From Lasiosphaeria ovina (Eukaryota; Ascomycota; Sordariomycetes; Sordariales; Lasiosphaeriaceae): DNA of 64,000 bases. The first letter of the stretch is position 1; every line of letters begins with the position of its first letter. Positions 36,330 to 47,112 of the stretch are shown piece by piece. The DNA is taken from the NCBI GenBank assembly GCA_033439765.1, contig JAULSN010000004.1:4102001-4166000 (forward strand), written 5' to 3'. The notes below the pieces were generated by a model that had not been told where the DNA came from, made no database searches, and saw nothing but the letters and a program-made list of their open reading frames with translations. Made by a program: the position numbers and the translations under genes.

Positions 36330-37405
36330 GGCTTGATGGATTGATTAATTGAGTGTTATGCACCGCCGGAGTAAATTGCGATGGTGATATAGAACATGCA
36401 CGCCTTTCGTAGGTTATTGCCCGTTATTTGTCGGGGTGGGAAGTGCAAGTGCCTGCCTATACCGAAATGTTTGAGTGAGCTTGGCAAGTGTGACCGTGAG
36501 AATTGAGGTGTGGAGGAAGCTACGACTAGGATTTGATTTTGGGCCCGCCCGATTTTGACAACACAAGTACAGCAAGACCCGTAAATCGTCCATTTTTAGC
36601 ATTATTCAACTTCCTTTCTCAAGTACATTGCTTCAAACCGTTGAACCCCCGGGTCATAACGACACGGATTCCCCCTGTGCTTCTTGGCTGTCCCGCGTCG
36701 AGTTGGTCCATATACCGGTACCTTAGGCGGCTAATGGCGGAATAACTTGTTTGGAGCGTGGGCGGTGCCTTATCTCTTATACAAGACGCCCTCCACTAGA
36801 CGCATCATCAGACGGCACCATCGGCTTCTCGGCTGCGAGTGGCGCCCCCGTGGCCCCCGTAGGCTCTCGGAACATGGCTGCGCGTGTATGTACAGTACAG
36901 TGCTGAACAGTTGTGTTCCGTCTCCCAGGCAAGCGGGACAAACTAGTAATAAACGAGACTCGCTCCGCCGCATACCCAACCCGCTGGCTGTTTCTGTGAG
37001 AGTCATATATAGCCAAAGTCGGCCACCGGCCAATGGCATCTTGCAGAATGTCTGCCCACCAACGGCTGCAAGACCCGGTACCGTGGCCACCACAGCACCA
37101 TGGGACATGTGTGAGATAGGTACCTGTGTCGACGACCTTCTCCCGGTTCTCATCTCGCCTAGGCCCACTCAACCTGGCGCCCCTTATCGCCAAGCTCATC
37201 CCCCTCCCTAGGTGGCCCGGGCCGAGTATGTTCTGCGCATTGCGTAAGGTAGTATATAGCCCGCTATGGGTCTGTACCTGACGAGGACCCCGAGCTGCTC
37301 ATATGTAGCAGCTCCCGGTTCGGTTTCTTGCTGGCCGAGTCATCCATGCGCCTCGGCAGCCCCGACCTGTGCATAGTCTCCCCAAGCTCGAGAGGAGCCT
37401 ATAGA
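36330..37405. other. Divergent intergenic region, no gene seen
   Basis: 1.08 kb between Elp5 and the protease gene. It contains GTACAGTACAG at 36890-36900 (the GTACTGTAC motif family). Open frames here are not convincing. Confidence 0.5.
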
Positions 37406-39056
37406 ATGGCCAGGGCGCTCACACATTCAGCGGCGGCAGAGAGTCTAACTTTGCTGCTGCTGGTAGTGCTACTTGGATGCGCTTCTGCCTTTCCCGTAAA
37501 CGACGAGAAACGGGCGGCCCAGGTTCCGGCGGCGTCCCACGTCCTCACTCTCACTCGGAATGCCGCCTCGCAGCAGCGCAGTTCGACCCTCAGCAGCCGG
37601 CTCCGGAGCTTCAGAGCCGTAGCTGAAGGCCCCGCCGGGATTGCAACGGCGCTGCCGGCCTACCACGACGTCGAGTACCTGGCCGAAGTCAAGGTCGGAA
37701 ACCACACGTACTCGCTGATCATCGACACGGGGAGCAGCGATACCTGGCTCGTCAAGGAAGGCTTCCAGTGCCTCGATGCCAACCACCACATCGTCAACCA
37801 GCTCCTGTGCAATTTTGGCCCAAAGTACAAGGGGGATTTCCCCGACGGCCAGATCCCCGGCCAGCACTTCAACATCTCCTACGGGAGCGCCGGCGGTCCG
37901 TTTCTCAATGGCCAAATGGGCTACGCCGAGTAAGAAGCCACTTCACACCCATACAATATTCACCATGACCTGTCTCTGACTCTCTCCTCCAAAGCTTGAC
38001 TCTGGCTGGCATCGAGATCAAGAAGCAGCAGATTGCCCTCGCCACCATCGGCGCCTGGAACGGGGATGGCCTGTCAAGCGGCATCTTGGGGCTCGGCCTT
38101 CCAGGTCTGACGGAAGCGTTCGTCGGCAACACGCCGGCCGACGACGGCGTGCAGAACCTCGTCAACTACAACCCCGTCGTCACCACGGTCTCCAACCAGG
38201 TCGGCAACGGCATCTTCAGCCTGGGCCTCTCGCGCAACGCGTCCGCGTCCTTCCTGGCGCTGGGCGGCGTTCCGGAGAACCTCAAGGTTGGGGACTACGC
38301 GACCATTTCGATTGACAAGGTGCGTGACATGTTTCTGTGTCGCTCTTCCTGTGTATTAAAAAATGGCGATGGGAAGAGGAAAGCAAGAAGGGCCAACGAG
38401 CTGACACTTGAGAAGATGGGTAAGCGGTTTGGCGGCACCGACTACTTCTTCTACACCATGACGCCCGAGAGGCTGGTGTGGAACACAAGCACACAGGCCA
38501 AAGAGTGGCGAGCGCTGCAAGTAATAGTCGACAGCGGGACGACTCTTAACTTGTTCCCGTACGGTGAGTTTCCCTAGTCTCTTAGCTTGTTCACTCTCCT
38601 ATATGGCAATTATCACTTCTTGAGGGGACTAGTAAGGGGTAGACATATACCAGGACACTATTTACCGTGGAAAGTTGCAATAGCGACAGGGAGCTAGCTG
38701 ACAGATGCTAACTACCTGCCTACCTCTTCACGCCGGCGTACGTAGACATTGCCGCATCTATCAACTCGCTGTTCTACCCTCGCGCCGTCTACCTCGAGCA
38801 GCAGGGGGGCTGGTTCGTGCCGTGCAACGCAGTACCTCCTAGCTTTGGGGTGCAGATGAAAGGGCAGGTTCTCTGGGCAGACCCGTCGAGCATGATCTTG
38901 CAGCAGCTGAGGGACCCGGAAACTAACTACTGTGCGACTGGTATTGGTGCCGCCGGCAGCCAACCATACATCCTGGGCGATGTTTTCATGCAGGGTTTGG
39001 TGGTAGTGTTTGATATTGGCCCGAAGATGGAGATGAGGTTTGCCAAGAGGCTCTGA
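37406..39056 (+). CDS. Secreted pepsin-like aspartic protease (family A1)
   Basis: Acid endopeptidase entering the secretory route. Exons 37406-37929, 37995-38319, 38416-38563 and 38746-39056 give 435 aa. Start at 37406 places a signal peptide (ESLTLLLLVVLLGCASA) at the N-terminus; an ATG 60 bp upstream is in frame but would bury it. A propeptide follows to about residue 80. The two catalytic aspartates are in IIDTGSSDTW (about D107) and VIVDSGTTLN (about D322). The C-terminal lobe ends with YILGDVFMQGLVVVFDIG. No GPI-anchor signal is seen, so it is likely soluble. The second intron (38320-38415, 96 nt) is stop-free and divisible by three, so a longer isoform with 32 extra residues is possible. 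Confidence 0.88.
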
Positions 39057-39786
39057 GACTCAAATAGCAATATGCCTTGAGCAGTCAATACTAGACGCAG
39101 AGAGGGCATCAGACACGCAGCGTGAACTTTTTGTTACTTTTGATTGTTTGTGACAAGGTTCAGCTGGGCCTTGTGGTGACTACCGCTTCCTCCGAATCAA
39201 GCTACCTATCTCAGTTCGTTCCTTCGCTTTCGCTGAAGCGGTATTGTCGCAGCAAAGCAGAAAAGAAAACAACCCAATTCGCATGTACGGACCTGCACGC
39301 TTCCCCCACGAACGCGGCGAGATGTTTGGCCAGAAGAAGCCCACCTCGCTTTTCTGCCTTCCACTGCTTATCTGCCCGCTCGCTAAGGTTGAGGACATGG
39401 CGCCAGGATCGTATCAAGCTAGAACCAGTCAAAATGCCACTCTCTACAATATCTGCTGAAAGTGAATGATCAATGACTTACAGTTACTACTGAGCCGGAA
39501 CACAGGATGTTTCAAGAGCATAAAGGGAATGAATGGGGCCCAAATATTTCTGCTCAGACACCTCTAGCCTGCAGAATGAGGTCCCCAGTACCATTTACGC
39601 CATGTTTATACACGAAATATGACAGGCTATCATGCCGTCTTCTTTGGGCTTGGGGTAGACTGTCCTGGCCCAAAGCATCTTTATGGGGATCAAACTGGGA
39701 CCAAAGTGCGTTGTTATTTTTGGACTTTGGTTGGATAGTCGACTGTGGGGTGTTGTTCTTGTATTGGTCGGAGAGAGTTGCCATCT
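39057..39786. other. Convergent 3' spacer, no gene seen
   Basis: 730 bp between the protease stop and the end of the ASXH gene. Nothing recognised. Confidence 0.6.
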
Positions 39787-41345
39787 TCAAGATTGGACAG
39801 GCTCTCCAAGTTCGACCCTGGGGGATCCATTTGGTATGTCATCGGCAGGGGCCTCAGGCTGGGCCTCAGCCGGTGGACTTGCGTGAGGTTGTGACTTAGG
39901 ATCGATCTTGTCAGTTCCCGAGTTGGCGGTGATGCTATCATCTGGCTGTTGCTGCGCTCTAGAGTGGTCGGAGGTTCCTGTTTTCTGCGTCTTCGTCTCC
40001 TTGCGGGAACGCCGGGATGATCTTGAAGTTGGGATATTTGGAAGGGCCTTGGTAGAGTTGCCGTCCTGTCCATCTTCCGCGGTCGAATGACTAGACTCGC
40101 CACAAACAATGCTGTCTAGCGCAGCAGTATCTTCAGGTCCCTTCTTTGAGTCCTCTCCGGAATTGATCTCAGCAGGGGCGGCTGGCATGAAGGAGAGCGT
40201 GGTGAACTTCGGTGCCGGGTCATTAGCAATCTTGGGAGTGGCACTGGAATTGAGTGTATCTCCTGGTTTTCCAGCACATTTCGCATCAACTTGCTGCCCC
40301 GCACCACCTTCAGCGCCGCCGTTCAGGCCTGTATCGGGGTTGCTGGGACTCGCAGCTTCGCCCGAAGGCTCCCGACTGGAACCAGATAGCGACTCTTCAT
40401 GGTTCTGTTGCCTGTGGAGTCTGGAAGGAAGGTGGTCCTCGGGCAGCTTCATCCGCCAGTCTTCCTCGAATCTCCGCTGGAGATGGCGGTCAAAGTCACC
40501 GCGCTTGTGTTTCTCGTGGGCGGTCCATGCTTGGTAAAGCCAGTCATCGTCGTACCGGCCAAGCTCAAGGTTCTCGCAGTAGCGAGTGCAGTCGTGCCTA
40601 AAGTTGTCGTCGTTGCGCAGCGACTCGGGGTTTGGGCGAGCAGCCTCGGTTCCAGAATCCAAGATATGCATCTTGTCAGGGAACTTGGCCAGCACCTCCT
40701 GCCTCTCTTCTGGCGTTAGAATATCCCACGCTTCGGGAAGAAGCAGGATAGCCTGGGGCAGCAAGGTTAGTTCCACGGGTCGCGCCTGCTTAGTGTGGGA
40801 GAAGGGCGAGAACGAACTCTCAGGTCAGCTTGCGTAAGCGGCGATTTGGTGTCGGTGTAGACGAATGGGGACTCCCATTTCTTATCTCTGGCGGGCTTTT
40901 TAGGGGCGGCTGCCGCACGACGCGGCTTCTTGGACGAGGTTGAAGGGGGCCGGCTTCGGGGACCCGCCTTGCGCTTCAGAGATGCGGCTTGGTCACCACG
41001 AACGCTGTCGTCGCCATCACCGTCGTGGCCGTCGTAGTTGCCATCTCCATCTCCATCTCCATCTCCATCATCGGCACCAGAATCATCACCGTCACCGGCG
41101 CACTGAATTGTGGCCGACTCGTCGGGCCCTGCATCTCCTCCATTCACTGCCGACTTCTTGGCCGCCGCCCTGGCGCTTGCTCTGGGTTTCATCCCTAACA
41201 GTTGGTCCACGATGTAGGATGCGTCGCCAGTTGACGTGGTGTCGTGGTCGAAGGTGTGGGCGGAAACGCTGTCTCTTACCTCGATGACGCTCCTCGGAGG
41301 TGATGAAATTGGAGAGTTGACGCCATGCCGGAACGCGGTCGCCAT
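39787..41345 (-). CDS. Asx-homology (ASXH/DEUBAD) domain protein
   Basis: Probable nuclear protein. Exons 41345-40818 and 40752-39787 give 497 aa. The conserved block at about 160-215 reads ESPFVYTDTKSPLTQADLR, AILLLPEAWDILTPEERQ and LAKFPDKMHILD, the ASXH/DEUBAD helical domain that in animal Asx/ASXL proteins activates a UCH-type H2A deubiquitinase (BAP1/Calypso). A second conserved stretch follows (DDNFRHDCTRYCENLELGRYDDDWLYQAW). Upstream lie a Gly-Asp repeat encoded by an ATCTCC hexamer (41041-41070) and basic KKPRR-type signals fitting nuclear import. The C-terminal 230 residues are low complexity. The intron falls inside the ASXH domain. The partner enzyme in fungi is not known from this window. 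Confidence 0.82.
41041..41070. repeat. Hexamer repeat (CATCTC)n in the ASXH gene
   Basis: Five units encoding alternating Asp-Gly on the minus strand; likely length-polymorphic. Confidence 0.8.
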
Positions 41346-42321
41346 TTCGTTTGTCTTTCCGAATCCGACGTGGTTGAATGGAAGTAGCGGGGTGTGCTAG
41401 AAATAGGAAGGAAAGATGTTGAGTGAATCTTTCAACCTGATACCTTTAGTAAGGTTTGGGTTAGGTATCACATCGATCCCGTGATGTGTGCTCTTTCAGG
41501 ATTGAAGGACCATCGCCTCTGTGCCACTCACTTTTACCACAGTTGCTGGAGCCAAGGAAACCGAAAAGACGCACAGAGCCGAGCTATCTTGTCTAGGCAA
41601 GTGTACGTAAACAATTCTTAGCCTATTCCCGGGAGGAGCATCGGCAAAATGAAGGCGGAATGGGCAGGTGAGGCTAGGATCTACAGTATGAGATGAAGTG
41701 AATGAGAGCTCACACCACACAAGTACAAGGCTGAGCTGGACAGTTCGTCCGTTTGATTCCGAGGTTGGCATTGGTTAGCCTTGAGAGCTCCCCTTATCAT
41801 CCACTCAGGTTTCAACGGCTGGTTCCCGACCTTGGCGCGCCCCGCACTACCAAACACGAGCCCGAGCTTCCAGGCTCTTACAGGGGCTAGTGCTGCTGAG
41901 ATGGTAGCAACCAAGACATTGGATCGACCTGTGACATCGTCATCACGCCGACCTCTTGCGACGCAGCTTCGTCTCTTAACAACAACTGAACTTTACAGCC
42001 ACGACACGTGCTGTGCGCATCTCCTGCTTGCCAATACTTTGTACCTATCTCGTCACGGCAAAACAAACCGATTGCCTGCCTGGCTCGCGAGTTTTGAGCA
42101 CACGCGGCCTGCCCCAAAAAGCCACGTACAGTACAGTACTCCGTAGGTACTGTACATATACCAACCGCCGCCGTGCAGCAATCCATTCAACGTTACCCGG
42201 CTTGGCAAAAAGTTGCTGCTTGTCCTTTCGGGAGAAACGGCGCAACGCAACGCCCCCAAAATCCTCCTTGCCTCCCGAGAGTAAACGGAAACCACACCAC
42301 AGTCCGACCAAAACCTTCACA
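41346..42321. other. Divergent intergenic region between ASXH and Sec22 genes
   Basis: 976 bp. Near the Sec22 side GTACAGTAC at 42127-42135 is matched by GTACTGTAC at 42147-42155, an inverted pair around CTCCGTAG. No gene recognised. Confidence 0.55.
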
Positions 42322-43070
42322 ATGATTCGCTCAACACAATTAGCGCGGCTAGACGGTAAGCCACCTCTCCCCCTTGCTGCTTTTCTCGTTTTGTCCTCCA
42401 GAAACCCAGACATGAGAGTGAGACGCCGAGTCGCTGACATGACATGTGCACAGGCCTGATGCTGTGCGCGTCGGTCGACGACGAGCAGACGGAGGCGGCG
42501 CTGGCCGAGGTCAAGGGGCAGGTGAAGCTGGTGCTGCGGCGGCTGAGCCGCAGCGTGGAGCCGCAGGCGAGCATCGAGAGCGGGGCTTTCTACACGATCC
42601 ACTACCTGATCGCGGCCGACGTGGTGTACGTGGCGGTGGCGGACCGGGCGTACCCGCGCAAGCTGGCCTTCACGTACCTGGCGGACCTGGCGGCCGAGTT
42701 CGCGACGACGTACCCGGCGGCGCAGGTGGCGAGCCCGACGCTGCGGCCGTACGCCTTCATGGAGTTCGACACCTTCATCGGCCGCACCAAGGCCACGTAC
42801 AGCGACGCGCGCGCCTCGCAGAACCTCGACAAGCTCAACGACGAGCTGCGCGACGTCACAAAGGTCATGACTAAGAACATCGAGGACCTGCTGTACCGCG
42901 GCGACAGTCTCGAGCGCATGGGCGAGCTGAGCAGCCGCCTGCGCGACGACAGCAAGAAGTACAAGCGGGCCGCCGTCCGCATCAACTGGGACCTACTGCT
43001 CAAGCAGTACGGCCCGTTTGCCGCCCTGGGCTTCATCATATTGTTCTTCATGTGGTGGAGGTTCTTCTAG
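42322..43070 (+). CDS. sec22: R-SNARE Sec22
   Basis: Tail-anchored v-SNARE for ER-Golgi transport and ER-plasma membrane contacts. A short first exon (42322-42355, MIRSTQLARLD) and a second (42454-43070) give 216 aa, as in the family. The longin domain covers about 1-125 (GAFYTIHYLIAADVVYVAVA, YAFMEFDTFIGRTKATY). The SNARE helix follows (LDKLNDELRDVTKVMTKNIE, LLYRGDSLERMGELSSRL) with the central Arg of R-SNAREs at the ionic layer (YRGD). The final hydrophobic segment FAALGFIILFFMWWRFF is the membrane anchor. Confidence 0.97.
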
Positions 43071-43748
43071 GCGCTGGTCGTTATTTTGGACAAGTAGCAA
43101 GGCGCTGAAAAATAAACGAAAAACGATATAGCTACGTCTGGTCGGGTGCGGAAAGGGGTGAGGCGACGAACGCTCAACCCCTCCAGGTTTAAAGGAGATA
43201 TCATCGGCCTACATATTCTGCATTAGCGGCTCGGGTCAGCTCAGCATGGAGTTTTCGGTGTGGAATTAAAAAGGGGAAGGGAAATGATCAACCAGCTTAT
43301 CATGTCAATAATCTTTGTATTTTTTGTTTCGTTCTTCACGTGGCGTGCGTGTTGGTAGTATTTATTAGAGCATTACGACTTGCTTAAAGCTACCAATAAC
43401 ACCTGTTTTGGATCCCGGATTTGCGAAAATATTTAAAAGATTGCATGTTGTAAGTCGTCTAAGCATCATGCCGAATGGTCTTCATAAATACCATACTCTG
43501 CGTACCCCTTTCGTCCTGCCAATCCTGACAGACATGGTTACGGTGTGTTTGTTTGTTCCCCTTGTTCGCTTCCTCATCCCTTGAGAACTCCGTTCACCCC
43601 CTTCCCAAACAGCAAAATTGCCAGACGTGATAACCCTACACGCCCGGGATGACAAGTAGATAAGATGAAAGATTAGATCCATCTCTCTCTCTCAACAGAA
43701 AAAGAGGATCAAAAAAAGGAAGAAAAAAAATCAACTCCAAAAACGCCG
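43071..43748. other. Convergent 3' spacer, no gene seen
   Basis: 680 bp between the Sec22 stop and the end of the CxxC protein gene; holds both terminators. Confidence 0.6.
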
Positions 43749-44977
43749 TTACATAACCCTGCAGCCCGAGATAGACGCCGGCAGCGCCGACGCCAGCGGC
43801 GGCATGGCGGGCACGGCGAGGGCCGTGTGGTACCACTCGAGGTGGGCCTGGAACGCCGCCAGGTCGGGGAACCCTTTTTCGTCCTGCGCGTACCTGACGT
43901 CCTCCTCGCTGTCCTCGCCCTGGTCCAGGTATGTGTACTCGTCGCAGTACGGACACAGGATGCCGGCCTGCCAGGCGCCGAGCCCCGGCGCCACGTGGTT
44001 CGCGATGGCCACGGGCGCGAACACGACCGTCTTGTCGGCGCCCGTGCTCCGGCTCTGCCCCGTCGCCTGCCAGTGCGGGTACGCCGAGGAGGCCGAGTCG
44101 TTGCTAGTGCCAGGCGCCTGCGGCGGCGGCGTGGTGGTGGTGGTGGTATTGGTGGTGCGCGCCGCGGGCATGCCCCGCAGGTCCGGCCACACGATAAAGC
44201 CGTCGCAGAAATCGCACACAAACGCCGCGTCCAGGTCGCCGAGGCGCTCGAACCGCCCCACGGCGTTGCAGCTCGGCACCAGCTCCTCCAGGCTGGACCG
44301 CCGGCGCGGGTCGTCAGGCCGCTCGCCCCGGTATTGTGTCGCCCCGTCCTCGGCTGTCAGCTGCTGTTGCTGTTGCTGTTGTTGCCAGAGCGGCTGCTCA
44401 TTGTGGTCGTGCCGCCGCTGCTGCCGCTCGGCCTCGAGGCGCTTCTGCTGCCGGTAGACCTGGAAGGCGCCCAGACAGCGCGCGCCCTCCTGCTCGGCGG
44501 CAAAGATGCGGCCGGCGGCGCGGCACTGCGCCCGGTGTAGGTCTTTCTTCAGCTCGGCCGTCTCGCGCGCCCAGGTGGGGTTAATTGGGCCCCCTTGCCT
44601 CGCCCAGTCCTTGAAGTTCTGCGCGTGGAACTCGAACTTGGCGTGCAGGTTCCGTAGCTCGTGGATGGACATGGCTAATTGTATGCGAAAAAAAAAAGGG
44701 TGTCAACAGATTGGCTCGCTGGGGGGAAAGGTAGGAGGGGGGACTGACATGTGCGGTCGTTTTGGTAGTAAAACTGGCCGTGGACTAGCGGCGACATCTC
44801 TTGGTAGTCCTTCTTGGCCTCGTCCAGCGCCTCCTCGAGGGCGCGGATCTGCTCAAACTCGTCGGGGCCCCATTGGCGCTTGTCGGCGAACATGAGGATG
44901 CGCAGGGCCTCGGTCAGGCATGTCGCGATACTGGCTAGCAGAGACCCGACGGTGTCGGCATTTCCGCCGCCGCTCAT
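43749..44977 (-). CDS. Uncharacterised protein with two CxxC zinc-finger-like sites, 384 aa
   Basis: Family not recognised. Exons 44977-44749 and 44674-43749 join in frame (a Ser codon is rebuilt). The N-terminal 150 residues are helical and probably coiled-coil (EQIRALEEALDEAKKDYQEM; ETAELKKDLHRAQCRAAG). A Gln run lies near residue 170. Two cysteine pairs follow: FVCDFCDGFIVWPDLRG at about 228 and LCPYCDEYTYLD at about 320, the second followed by FQAHLEWYHTAL with His-x4-His, so a C2H2-like finger with a long acidic loop is likely. The frame stays open upstream to an ATG at 45169, which would add 64 residues; I prefer 44977. A role in nucleic-acid or protein binding is only inferred. Confidence 0.7.
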
Positions 44978-47112
44978 GTCTCTCTCTCGCCTCCCCCCCG
45001 CCGTCGTTGCCGTGACCGCGATGCGAGGTTTGGTCTGGGGCGCAAGCGAGGGCGTAACTAGAGAAGCCTTTTGTTCGCTTGTCTCTATGCGCTCTCCCCG
45101 CCGCCCATGGTAGTAGGCAGGGAGCCTCGGACCCTGTGTTGCTCGTCTGGCGTCGGTCTGGACACCCAAGACGCTTGTAGGTCCTTTCTTTGGCCGACTT
45201 CGACTTAGAGAGACTGGCCGCGGTTAGATGCGGTAGCAGGCAATGACAGCTGCTGTATGTACTGTACTGCACGGTACTGTACTGCTATCGCGGGTGGATT
45301 CGCCGCGCTCGCTCTCGCTGTCGTCCAGTATCGTAGTTCGCACCAGAACCAGCGCCAGCTCCAGCACCAATCCTGTGAGAAGTCTTTTGACGTGGGCGCA
45401 AGCTCAGAAGGTGGCAGCTAGCTTGGTAGGTAGGTCGGGAATGGGATGCGGCGCGTGTCTTGGCAGCTGGCGCAGGGGCGGCGTTTTGGGCGGCAACCAG
45501 CGACCAAAACAGGTAAGACGGACGTGGGGTCTACCTGAATGAGGTCTCGAGCTTCCACAGTTGTCAAGAACGAAATACCCGACTTTCCAATCAATGGAGA
45601 CAAACGCGTCGATCGAGATAAGTTTGGACGACATGCACACCTGTACCTTAGGTATGTATCGCTCTCGTATCTTTACGGCGGCCTCCAGCATGTGCCGATT
45701 TAAGCAACTGTGACCCTGTTGCTTGCCAGTGGGAAACGGACCTAGTATTGGGAGTGGATTGCGGGGGGTCGAGTCGAGACGAGTCTGACAGCATGACGCT
45801 GACAGGGACAGGTCTGAACTCTTGAGAGAAAGCCTGGCCGATGAGACCACTATACGTATGCACTCTGCCAGGATGAGTCTCCGTTCCTCCCCCCTTCTGC
45901 ATTTGCCTTTACATCTATGCATGTGAAAAGGGTGTCACATTCGCATTGAGCCCGCCGAGGGGAGAAGGCCTGGCCTGGACTAGTAGGGCCCACGTCGAAA
46001 GCCGCGTAACGGTTCGAGCTGGAAAGCAACCTATTGGCGAGCTTACGGGCCTAGTGCTAAAGTCTCGGCGCGAACTCCGCGCGGGGAGAAGGGGAAAAAA
46101 GCGCGTCACCAGAGACGGGACAGGTTGTCAACTTGTTAGGTTGACGACGGGACTTAAGGCTGAGACTGCAACTTTTTCTGTGTTTCGTTGCACACATACC
46201 CCATCTAACCATTCAGAGTCCAGCATGCCTTTTGCTCATCGCATCTCTGCCGTTTTGGCGTGATTGGATGCCGGATTCTCACGGGCAAGCTCTTGGTTGC
46301 TGCCGAGGAACGGATACCACCTTCCAACTTTTCAGTAATAGCTCAACTTACCTACATTGTAGCCCTGGTTACTGCTTTGGGCATCGGGCGGTCAGCAACG
46401 AGAAGCGGTTGGGCGACCCGATTCCTGACTTCACTGCAGCTCCATCCCTCAGTGGTGCACTATGAGAACCTGTGAGCGAAAAGCCCAAGGGGAGCCTAGG
46501 TGGTGTGGTGTGAAAGAGACTTGCGGGGGGCGCTCCGTCTGTAAAGCGTGGGGATCCTGCGGTATTCAGCCCTACTGGAGGCCAGTGCTTCGGGATTTGC
46601 AAGCGCTTGACGCCATCGGCGTGCGGTGCGTGCGGCGTCGAGCCTGGGCACATTCCGCCATCAACAGATAAAAAGCGCAAGTTATCCGTATTAGTGAACT
46701 CCCGAGTTATTCGAGACTGACATTGACGCTATTACCATGATTGAAAATGGTTTTCGAATTCCTCTTTTAGCTTCAAAACCCTAGCTTCTTTTGAAGCCTC
46801 GTTGGTCCTTCGATTAATGCGAGAAACGGAGAGTAGCCCGACGCCAAGCATACTAACTAGTAGGTGCTCGCTACGTCAGCCAACAAGTCGTCATCCGTTG
46901 GTGCGTGCTAAATACCGGTATCAGATCAAAGATTACTGCGAGAGCAATGCTCGGCAGTGTTGGCCAATGAATGACAAATCTTATCTTTTGCACTGGGAAC
47001 AAACGAATCTAGTCGCTAAATTACCATGTAGGATTGTAACCAATATACAAGAAAGGGTGTTTATTGTCGCACGCCAGCTTGATTGCTCTGCCTTTCAACA
47101 TCTCGCTTTGCA
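44978..47112. other. Intergenic region, no gene recognised
   Basis: 2.1 kb between the CxxC gene start and the 3' end of the CLPTM1 gene. Near 45255-45284 it holds a cluster GTACTGTACTG...GGTACTGTACTG. GGTAGGTAGG occurs near 45426. Open frames are short and without content I know. Confidence 0.5.

Noticed and set aside
37346..37405. Upstream in-frame ATG of the aspartic protease
   Set aside because: Using it would put 20 polar residues before the signal peptide; the ATG at 37406 gives a normal secretory start.
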